A program made the position numbers and the translations under genes. The notes under the pieces are model-generated. The model did no database searches and was not told where the DNA came from. It saw nothing but the letters and a program-made list of their open reading frames with translations. From Bacteroidales bacterium (lineage in GTDB: Bacteria > Bacteroidota > Bacteroidia > Bacteroidales > WCHB1-69), in contig JAQUHH010000109.1 in assembly GCA_028683685.1 (NCBI GenBank), positions 1 through 7,582 on the forward strand: DNA of 7,582 bases. Reading direction: 5' to 3'. Of this stretch, positions 1 to 7,229 are shown one piece after another. Position 1 is the first letter of the stretch. Each line of letters begins with the position of its first letter.

Positions 1-972
1 AAAAACAATCCGCTTGTAATTGCTCAAAAAGGGGAAAAAATTACAATTAGTCGCAACAACCAGCTGATTGGAGAATTTTCTGAAATTTTTATTCAAAAAG
101 CGGGTTTGGTCAATGCTTTCAAAGTAAATACCAACCTTAAAGGAGCCCCAGAACGTATTTATGATGACGAACTACATGTTCAGGTTCAAAACGATGAACT
201 CTATTTAATCAATCGGGTGGAACTGGAAAGATACATTGCAGGGGTTGTTCAATCAGAAATTTTTGGCAGCTCGGAAGATATTGACTTTTTTAAAATTCAA
301 GCCATTATTGCTCGAACATACGCCATAACCAATTTAATGAAACATATGTCAGAAGGCTACAACTTATGCGATGGTGTTCATTGTCAGGCATATAAAAGAA
401 GATGCAACCATTCCAATATCATGATGGCAGTTTCCCATACATTTTGCGATGTGGTTGTTGACAAAGAAGACAAACTTATTTCTGCTGCCTTTTTCAGCAA
501 TTCGGGAGGACAAACCGAAAATTCGGAAGATGTTTGGGTCATTCCTACCTCGTATTTGAAATCAAAAGTGGATACTTTTAGCTTAGATATGAGAAACTCT
601 GTTTGGGAGAAAAAAATATTGAAAAACGAGTGGATTGGATATTTTACAAAGAATTATCCTTGGGTAAAAGAAGTTCCTGATTTTGAAAAAAAATTGATTA
701 CTTTTGAGCAAGCTACCCGAAAACGCATGATTATAGACAGCATCCGAATTACGCATATCAGGCGAGATTTTAATTTAAAATCTACTTTTTTCTCTGTTTT
801 TCAAGAGGGTGAATACGTTGTTTTAAAAGGGAAAGGCTATGGTCATGGGGTTGGTTTAAGTCAAGAAGGAGCCATAAAAATGATACGATTGGGTTATAAT
901 TTTGAAGACGTTATTAAGTTTTACTACACGGATGTGAAAATTGTTAAATATACCGACATTATAAAGTATTAA
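1..972 (+). CDS. SpoIID/LytB-domain protein, probable peptidoglycan lytic transglycosylase (5' end missing)
   Basis: The frame is open from base 1, so 323 residues of the C-terminal part are visible and the true start is upstream; the TTG at 106 is an internal Leu codon. SpoIID-family hallmarks appear in order: YIAGVVQSEIFG near bases 232-267, with the Glu at 256-258 matching the family's catalytic acid; the helix QAIIARTYAI (about 298-327); a CDGVHCQAY motif (about 367-393) of the kind that binds zinc in studied homologues; SGGQTENSEDVW (about 502-537); and GYGHGVGLSQEGA (about 835-873). In sporulating Firmicutes SpoIID cleaves glycan strands stripped of stem peptides. In a non-sporulating Bacteroidota cell a periplasmic role in wall turnover or division is more likely (inference). 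The N-terminal signal sequence cannot be seen. The stop lies 15 bp before comEC on the same strand, which suggests one operon. The family call is firm; the enzymatic activity is inferred from motifs. Confidence 0.93.
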   Translation, partial: KNNPLVIAQKGEKITISRNNQLIGEFSEIFIQKAGLVNAFKVNTNLKGAPERIYDDELHVQVQNDELYLINRVELERYIAGVVQSEIFGSSEDIDFFKIQAIIARTYAITNLMKHMSEGYNLCDGVHCQAYKRRCNHSNIMMAVSHTFCDVVVDKEDKLISAAFFSNSGGQTENSEDVWVIPTSYLKSKVDTFSLDMRNSVWEKKILKNEWIGYFTKNYPWVKEVPDFEKKLITFEQATRKRMIIDSIRITHIRRDFNLKSTFFSVFQEGEYVVLKGKGYGHGVGLSQEGAIKMIRLGYNFEDVIKFYYTDVKIVKYTDIIKY

Positions 973-987
973 CCAAATACGCAAAAC

Positions 988-3084
988 ATGCGTCAATACC
1001 CTTTAGCGAGACTTTTGTTTCCTTTTATAGCGGGTCTTATTTGTGTTTCCTTTTTCAATTTTGAAAAGGCACTTTTGCCTTTGGGTATTTTATTTTCCAT
1101 CCTATTTTTAAGCACTCTGTTTCTTATTCCCAAAATTTCAAAAAACTACTCATTACGCTGGATTTCAGGAATTTTCATCATGTCCTCTTTTTTGTTAGCG
1201 GGTATTATTTATGCCGAACTCAATAAAAAAAATCTTTTTGATTTGCCCGAAAATATTGAAAATCAATTAATCACCTATGAATTTGAAATCATTGATGCTC
1301 CGGTTCAAAAAAACAAAAGTATTAAACTTACCGCTCGAATTCTTAAAATAAACGACACTATTTCGGCACATTACAATGAAAAAGTAATGCTTTATTTAAA
1401 GCGAGATTCTCTCTCGGAAACATTGAAATACGGACATCGTTTTTATGCTGGAGCAAAACTTACAAAAGTAGCCCCGCCTCTCAATCCCCATGAGTTTAAT
1501 TACAAATCTTTCCTCAACAATAAAGGAATTCGCTACCAGAGCTATATTCCTGCCGATTTTTGGAACAAAAGCAGTCAAACAAAAGGAAATCTTTTTAAAT
1601 ATTATGCTTTTTCGATTCGGCAATATTTTTTAGATATTTTCAAATCGAAGGAGATGGATGTCCATGAAATGGGCGTTGTTACCGCCATTCTATTGGGTTA
1701 CGACGAAGTTTTGGATCCCGAATTGTCCAAGCACTACACCGGAGCGGGCGTATCGCATATTTTATGTGTTTCGGGAATGCATGTTGGGATTCTATTTATA
1801 TTACTCAACGTAATTTTGGGTTTCCTTGATAAGCGAAAGCATGGAAAAGTTATAAAATCTGTTATTCTGTTGCTTTTTGTCTGGTTTTATGCCCTGATAA
1901 CGGGCATGTCGCCATCGGTAATGCGAGCTGCTACCATGTTTAGCTTTGTCATTGTCGGCAATGGTTTCAAACGGCATGTAGACGTTTACAACAGCTTATT
2001 TGGATCCATGATGTTTCTTCTTTTATTAAATCCAAATATTATTTTTGAAGTTGGGTTTCAGCTCTCCTATTTGGCCGTTTTTAGCATTGTTTGGCTGCAA
2101 AAACCGCTTTATAGTATTTGGCGTCCCAAAAACAAAGGATTGGATTATATGTGGCAATTAATCACTGTTTCTATTGCTGCACAAGCACTTACAACTCCTA
2201 TTACGCTCTATTACTTCCACCAATTCCCTAATTATTTTATCCTTTCAAATATGGTGATGCCACTGCTATCAAGCGTGGTGATGTATTTGGGAATTGCTTT
2301 AATCAGCTTTTCATTTATTCCATTTTTGGGCGATTTAATCACTAATTTGTTGGTTTGGTCCATAAAATTAATGAACTTTTTGGTGGTCTCCATTCACGAA
2401 CTACCCGGTTCGGTAACATACAATATTGATGTGGATACCGTTTCGATGATACTTCTTTATGCTGCTATGATTAGTTTGCTTATTTTACTCCTTTTGAAAG
2501 AGAAAAAACTACTTTTTGTAACGCTCACTTTTTGGATTCTATTTTTGGGATATAATTTCGCAGACCGATGGTCGGACAAAAGCAATCAAAAATTGACTTT
2601 TTATGCCATTCGAAACCAAAGTTTGATAGAACTTAATTTAGGAGGACATTGTTTTCTTTTCTGCGAAGAAAAAACTGCTGCTGATTTAAAAACCGTTGAT
2701 TTTCAAACACAAGCTGCACACATTCGGGATGGAGTTAATCAAACGGAAGTTTTCCTGTTAAACGACTCATTGCCAACACATAATAAAGATTTTTCACTGC
2801 ATAAAAACTATCTAGTAACCGGCAATAAAAAGATACTTTTTATCAATCGTAATACGTACAAAACGAGAAATGAATTTCCACAAGTCGAAGTAGATGTGGC
2901 ATATATACATGAAAATCCGTGGATTGAATTAGAAAAACTTCATCAAAAAGTAAAGGCTAAGATTTGGCTGATGGACGGAACAAATTCGCCACGAAACATT
3001 GAAAGACTCACAGAAGAAGCAGAAAAATTAGGACTAAATTTTCATGTCCTCACGCAAGATGGAGCATTGGAAATAGATTTATAA
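988..3084 (+). CDS. comEC: ComEC/Rec2 family DNA-uptake channel, short form
   Basis: ComEC forms the inner-membrane pore through which single-stranded DNA enters during natural transformation. The 698-residue product begins at an ATG 15 bp after the preceding stop, with an A-rich leader and no Shine-Dalgarno. N-terminal hydrophobic segments (about 8-76) are followed by the DUF4131/OB-like soluble region (about 95-190), including NPHEFNYKSFLNNKGI at 166-181. The Competence membrane domain (about 225-505) contains LLGYDEVLDPEL, VSGMHVG (261-267), ITGMSPSVMRAA (304-315), GFQLSYLAVF (356-365) and TTPITLYYFHQFPN (402-415). After the last membrane segments (about 485-520), residues 535-698 are soluble. 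They lack the HxHxDH metal motif of the metallo-beta-lactamase-like domain of long ComEC proteins and end in a short alpha/beta segment with LMDGTN at 661-666, as in other short Bacteroidota versions. The gene is intact. Whether the organism is transformable cannot be judged here. Confidence 0.95.
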   Translation: MRQYPLARLLFPFIAGLICVSFFNFEKALLPLGILFSILFLSTLFLIPKISKNYSLRWISGIFIMSSFLLAGIIYAELNKKNLFDLPENIENQLITYEFEIIDAPVQKNKSIKLTARILKINDTISAHYNEKVMLYLKRDSLSETLKYGHRFYAGAKLTKVAPPLNPHEFNYKSFLNNKGIRYQSYIPADFWNKSSQTKGNLFKYYAFSIRQYFLDIFKSKEMDVHEMGVVTAILLGYDEVLDPELSKHYTGAGVSHILCVSGMHVGILFILLNVILGFLDKRKHGKVIKSVILLLFVWFYALITGMSPSVMRAATMFSFVIVGNGFKRHVDVYNSLFGSMMFLLLLNPNIIFEVGFQLSYLAVFSIVWLQKPLYSIWRPKNKGLDYMWQLITVSIAAQALTTPITLYYFHQFPNYFILSNMVMPLLSSVVMYLGIALISFSFIPFLGDLITNLLVWSIKLMNFLVVSIHELPGSVTYNIDVDTVSMILLYAAMISLLILLLLKEKKLLFVTLTFWILFLGYNFADRWSDKSNQKLTFYAIRNQSLIELNLGGHCFLFCEEKTAADLKTVDFQTQAAHIRDGVNQTEVFLLNDSLPTHNKDFSLHKNYLVTGNKKILFINRNTYKTRNEFPQVEVDVAYIHENPWIELEKLHQKVKAKIWLMDGTNSPRNIERLTEEAEKLGLNFHVLTQDGALEIDL

Positions 3085-3092
3085 TCCAAAAA

Positions 3093-6000
3093 TTAATGCG
3101 TGATAATCAATCGTTGAATAGCGAACTGGGTATTTGATTCAATTTTAACCAAATATATTCCAGAATTCACCTCACTAAAATCCATTTGAATCAGATTTGA
3201 ATTAGTATTTTCGATGAATTTAATTAATTTCCCTTGAATCGAATAAACCTCCACTTTTTGAATTTTATTTACACTTTCGGAACTGATATTAACCATGGCC
3301 GTTGCTGGATTTGGAAATATTTTGAAATTTATATTATTTTTATTTTCAGCAATATTCTGTCCAGAAACGACGGTTAAACAAATCGGAATATACTCTACAT
3401 TAGCATTGTTGAAGGTGAGAATAATATTGCCATGATAAATACCGGGCGGTAAAAAATGGGAATCAAAAGCCAGGGAAACGGTATCCATCTCAAACCCATT
3501 TAAAGAACCCTGAGCATAATGGGCACTTAACCAATATAAATTATACGTGTTTGGATCTTTCAATTCCATTTGGTACATCAGCAAGCTCTGAGCTGTATTG
3601 TAAATATATAAAGGCACTTCTTGAATTTGATTTCTTAGCATTGTCAGCACAATGGAATCAGGGGCAATATCATAAAAGATATTGGCAGAACCAATGACCG
3701 GAAATGAGATATTATCTACCCAAACTGCGTCGGAACCAGCACTTACCGAATAATCCTTTTTATAGGAAAACTTCAAGGTGTTTTCACCGGCAGCGATGGG
3801 GTAAAAAGATTCTGACCAATCAAACTGTCCGTCCCAACGCCCTTTTTCAACACCGTTCAAATAAAACGCAAGATAATCCCAATTGGTTCCAGATGCATGA
3901 TATTCGCACGATGTTCTTTTATAAAACCGAACAAAGCCAGGAACCAAAGTGTTGATTGTAAGCGACATGTCTGAATTTTCATTGTGTGTAATTAAACCCG
4001 AACGACTCGAAAAAACGCCTTGATATGGAGAGTCAGAATTTACCATCCAAGGGTGCTCATTAAAAGTCCATGGGAATTTCAAAAAATTGGCAGTTTCAAA
4101 ATCCTCCATCACATTTCCAGAATACAATGAAATAACTTTTGTAAACTCAAAATCGTTGGGTGCATTCATTCTGAAAACAAAATCATACATTCTATTTTCA
4201 CTAAACGAAGACTGCGTTTGAATAATAAAATCGAAAGAAGCAGACTGACCTGGGGAAAGAGACGCAATAGAGTCGTTGGATTTAATCATTTCAATTCCCA
4301 ATTCAGAGGTCGATATACTGGCGTTAACATTTTGAAGAACAGAACCTCCAGTACTTTTTATAATGACTCTAATGGTATCTGTTTCGGAAGCATTTAATGT
4401 ATTATTATTCCCATCTAAAACAAGAACATTTTCAATAGAAATGTCAACAGAATAAGCTACCAGAATAATTTGTGTATGAGATGGGAAACCATCGCATTCA
4501 ATGTCCAAATCGATGTGAATAGGATGTTCATTTGGCACATTTTCATTCACATTAAAGCGGAAAGCATTGTTCAGAGTATATGTATTTCCAGGACCGATAT
4601 AACCAAAATATTCTTCATTGTCTGTAAAACTAACAAAAGGATCGGCACTTGAAGCAATAATTCGGGCATTGGTAACCGCTGCGGAATCGATATTGGTAAC
4701 ACTCACCGTTAATTTAACCTCTTCGCCAGCATCTATTTTAGTATCGTCTCCAGCCAAAACACTATAGTTCGACACGACAATTCTATTGTCAAACAAAGTT
4801 GAAATAGAAAGTGTCTTTCTAGAAACAATATCATTATTATCTATTACTTTTACATGTAAAAGCCTATTGTCGTAAGGCTGAGTTATATTTCCACTTAAAA
4901 CACCATTCGTAGACAAATGTATATCTTCCGGGAAAATATGGGTAGTGAACTTAAGTTTTTGTTCCGTTGTATTGCTTGTAAAAGAATTAGAAATAGACGG
5001 GAAAATAATTTCTTTGGCATCGCCGCGTGATAGGGCAGCTTTCCACTGAGTATTGGCATTCATTTGAATATTTCCATAGAAAAATTCAATTTCACCATTA
5101 TCATAGATTTTTAAAGCGAAATTCACCTCTGTAGAACTTTGAGCCTTAACCGCTGCCTTCCAACGGATGCCCACATGACTTGAAGAAGATTCAAACCAGA
5201 TTCCATGTCCCGAATTAAGAATCAAATCAGAGTAAAAAGGAGCTATCAAAATCTGACTTTTGAACATCAAATCATTGTCTACTGGAAAAGGCCAAGAAAT
5301 AAGAGAGTAGTTGAACCCAATATATCCATCAACATAAATTACAATTTGATTGTATTTTTTTCCATAAAAAGAAAATGCAAAGGGCAAGTTTTTCACTACA
5401 TAGCCATTATCATTATGAGAAGGCGTTAGTTGTTGATGTGAAATTGCTGGAAATGCCTGATTTTCAATTGAATATTGATAATTATAATCCACTTCCCAAA
5501 GATAGGGAGAGGATCCATTTATGGCAGTTAACGGATGGCTGAAGTTTTCAAATGCCTGTGCGGAAGGTAAAACATCGTCTGTGATTTCAGGTTTTGAGAA
5601 ATCCATTGTACTGTTTAAACTCAAGTATGTGACGCCGTTGGCATTAATGAGGACATTGGTTTGAGGATGTATGGTTTCAACGGGATTGGCACCGCCGGAA
5701 TAATTTAAAACAGAAAAATTCACAATTTCTCCATTAAAAACATTATCCGGTGCATTTTCTTCGACTTTCAGGAAGAACTTTACAGGAGTATTGGGTTCTA
5801 CATGATTTAAAAGCGGCGAAACATCGAGTCCAAATTCTAAAGTTTTTCCAGCTTCATCCAAACTACCATTCATGTAAAAATCACCTCCTTGATAATTAAA
5901 AACCGAAAACTCTTGAACAAATTGGGGTGTGGCATCCGCCAAATTTGTAGAGACGCCAGCACTCACTTTAATTCGTCCTCGGGCAGGATGTTTCAGAGTG

Positions 6001-7073
6001 ACTTTGAATGTTGCTTTTGGATTCACTTCTTCTCTAACTTTAATAACATAGACCGTATTATTCCAAATTCCACCATTAGAAAGGGGTTCGGCAAGAGTTT
6101 TATAGGTCATATAACAAAATCCATTATCGGCAAAGTTCGTTCCGAAAGAATTCGTAAATTTCAGTCCTCCAATTTCCCAATCGCGCATATTCACAATTCC
6201 ATCACCATTAATATCAATATTATTGGTGTAGGCTCCATCTCCGTTATAATCATAGCGGATTGAATCATTAAAGCCAACAATTGTTTGGGCATGATTAACA
6301 TACGAACTGTATGCGGTAATGACTTTTTTTCCAGCTTCGGGAGTTCCTTGGGGCAAAACTGGAAAAGCATACGAATTTGAGATATAACTCGAATAAAAAA
6401 CGGCTAAACCACCAGTTGGAGAGCCATCCAGATGATCGTGTAGCCAATGTTTTAAAATTTGCAAACCTTCGGGATTTCCAACAGGAATAGAAAAAACCTC
6501 ATACACTCTGTTTTTCATTGCATTGTAATACAAATCATAGCCCGAGGCCCATCTTTTCTCGCCGCCATAACTGTGTGTTCCGCCCCAATCTTCAACATTG
6601 GGAGTTCCAGCGGTACGAATGACATCCCAAGTCTCCATGGCACTTATTCCTTTATTAACACCCCCATTTTTAAAATTCCAGGCAAAATGAGTTGGATACC
6701 GACGCGAATGATGATCGGATGGAATATTTCTCAAACGATTGATTTCAAAAGCAAAAGTATATGCTATGCCAGCAGATTGCCCGCACTCCAATGCGGACTG
6801 ATAATAAATCCATTGCAAAAAAGGGGAAGTTGAATGATCCACCACCGAAGGCATATATCTATGTCCATTTTTATAAGATTCGGGCAATGATAATTTCTGA
6901 ATTGCAAAATGTCGGATAGAATCTTGCTTTGAAAAGATAGAGGCGTTTTCAATATAGAATCTGGAAGCATCTTGAGCATTGTTTTTTTTGTCATTCTGAG
7001 CATCAACAGAGTTTGTCAAAAACAAAAAAAGGAAAATAATGACATTTAGAGAAAATAGTTTTTTTAAATCCAT
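3093..7073 (-). CDS. Secreted papain-like (C1 family) cysteine protease with T9SS type A sorting domain
   Basis: This 1326-residue preproprotein starts at the ATG at 7073-7071, which leads directly into a signal peptide (about 1-25, likely cleaved after VDA). A probable propeptide (26-74) precedes the C1 domain (about 75-345). Likely active-site residues are Cys97 in ECGQSAG, with Gln92 a possible oxyanion residue, His261 in VNHAQTIVGF and Asn308 in TNSFGTNFADNG (papain NSWG). A calcium-loop insertion (275-300) separates His from Asn. Next come a beta-rich region (350-460), an Ig-like segment (about 511-757) interrupted by a nidogen-like region (about 552-706), two related beta repeats (764-873, 876-985), a MAM/jelly-roll-like domain (about 988-1127) and a BACON-like domain (about 1130-1237). 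The C-terminus (1248-1326) has KIFPNPA, VEVYSIQGKLI and SGIYLVKI, typical of T9SS type A cargo. The protein is therefore probably exported across the outer membrane and anchored or released. The gene converges on comEC and seems monocistronic. The fold call is strong; substrate and activity are unknown. Confidence 0.9.
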   Translation of the reverse strand: MDLKKLFSLNVIIFLFLFLTNSVDAQNDKKNNAQDASRFYIENASIFSKQDSIRHFAIQKLSLPESYKNGHRYMPSVVDHSTSPFLQWIYYQSALECGQSAGIAYTFAFEINRLRNIPSDHHSRRYPTHFAWNFKNGGVNKGISAMETWDVIRTAGTPNVEDWGGTHSYGGEKRWASGYDLYYNAMKNRVYEVFSIPVGNPEGLQILKHWLHDHLDGSPTGGLAVFYSSYISNSYAFPVLPQGTPEAGKKVITAYSSYVNHAQTIVGFNDSIRYDYNGDGAYTNNIDINGDGIVNMRDWEIGGLKFTNSFGTNFADNGFCYMTYKTLAEPLSNGGIWNNTVYVIKVREEVNPKATFKVTLKHPARGRIKVSAGVSTNLADATPQFVQEFSVFNYQGGDFYMNGSLDEAGKTLEFGLDVSPLLNHVEPNTPVKFFLKVEENAPDNVFNGEIVNFSVLNYSGGANPVETIHPQTNVLINANGVTYLSLNSTMDFSKPEITDDVLPSAQAFENFSHPLTAINGSSPYLWEVDYNYQYSIENQAFPAISHQQLTPSHNDNGYVVKNLPFAFSFYGKKYNQIVIYVDGYIGFNYSLISWPFPVDNDLMFKSQILIAPFYSDLILNSGHGIWFESSSSHVGIRWKAAVKAQSSTEVNFALKIYDNGEIEFFYGNIQMNANTQWKAALSRGDAKEIIFPSISNSFTSNTTEQKLKFTTHIFPEDIHLSTNGVLSGNITQPYDNRLLHVKVIDNNDIVSRKTLSISTLFDNRIVVSNYSVLAGDDTKIDAGEEVKLTVSVTNIDSAAVTNARIIASSADPFVSFTDNEEYFGYIGPGNTYTLNNAFRFNVNENVPNEHPIHIDLDIECDGFPSHTQIILVAYSVDISIENVLVLDGNNNTLNASETDTIRVIIKSTGGSVLQNVNASISTSELGIEMIKSNDSIASLSPGQSASFDFIIQTQSSFSENRMYDFVFRMNAPNDFEFTKVISLYSGNVMEDFETANFLKFPWTFNEHPWMVNSDSPYQGVFSSRSGLITHNENSDMSLTINTLVPGFVRFYKRTSCEYHASGTNWDYLAFYLNGVEKGRWDGQFDWSESFYPIAAGENTLKFSYKKDYSVSAGSDAVWVDNISFPVIGSANIFYDIAPDSIVLTMLRNQIQEVPLYIYNTAQSLLMYQMELKDPNTYNLYWLSAHYAQGSLNGFEMDTVSLAFDSHFLPPGIYHGNIILTFNNANVEYIPICLTVVSGQNIAENKNNINFKIFPNPATAMVNISSESVNKIQKVEVYSIQGKLIKFIENTNSNLIQMDFSEVNSGIYLVKIESNTQFAIQRLIITH

Positions 7074-7093
7074 TTTAGTATATTTGATGCGTA

Positions 7094-7121
7094 GTTATAA
7101 AGACACAAAAACTGGTTTCAA
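7094..7121 (-). promoter_or_regulatory. Weak candidate promoter for the C1 protease gene
   Basis: Read on the minus strand, TTGAAA (complement of 7116-7121) is followed after 16 bases by TATAAC (complement of 7094-7099), whose end lies 20 bases before the ATG. This resembles a sigma70-type -35/-10 pair and would give a very short leader. It does not match the TTTG / TAnnTTTG consensus of Bacteroidota housekeeping promoters, and such AT-rich sequence yields matches easily by chance, so it is only a candidate. Confidence 0.2.
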
Positions 7122-7166
7122 GTTGCTTTTTCTAAGCTAAAATAAAATCATCAATACATTCGTTGC

Positions 7167-7185
7167 TACTTTTGATGTAAAAGTA
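7167..7185. repeat. Perfect 7-bp inverted repeat in the intergenic region
   Basis: TACTTTT (7167-7173) and AAAAGTA (7179-7185) are perfect reverse complements separated by the 5-base spacer GATGT. The repeat lies between the end of the diadenylate cyclase gene (45 bp past its stop) and the start of the protease gene (94 bp before its ATG). With one G:C pair in the stem and no T-run after it in the transcription direction, it is a poor intrinsic terminator. It could be an operator half-site pair or chance in AT-rich DNA. Confidence 0.3.
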
Positions 7186-7229
7186 ATTCAAAAAAAGAAA
7201 AAAAACACTAAAAAGGGGAGAAAAATGTC

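Noticed and set aside
106..108. TTG as the start of the SpoIID-family gene
   Set aside because: The frame is open to base 1, and the sequence before it is coherent coding (a Leu within the domain's N-terminal region). The gene is cut by the window edge.
1396..1623. 75-codon minus-strand reading frame inside comEC
   Set aside because: It lies fully antisense within a well-supported gene and its product has no recognisable features.
5889..6263. 124-codon plus-strand reading frame inside the protease gene
   Set aside because: It is antisense to the C1 domain coding region, and its Ile/Asn-rich product reflects complementary codons.
6459..6833. 124-codon plus-strand reading frame inside the protease gene
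   Set aside because: It is antisense to the catalytic domain, with no family resemblance and no leader signal.
7079..7086. TATATTTG on the plus strand, matching the Bacteroidota -7 element TAnnTTTG
   Set aside because: It points rightward, away from the protease start and antisense to the cyclase, and has no TTTG at the -33 distance.
7167..7174. TACTTTTG on the plus strand, a second TAnnTTTG match
   Set aside because: It also points antisense into the cyclase gene, has no -33 partner, and overlaps the inverted repeat.
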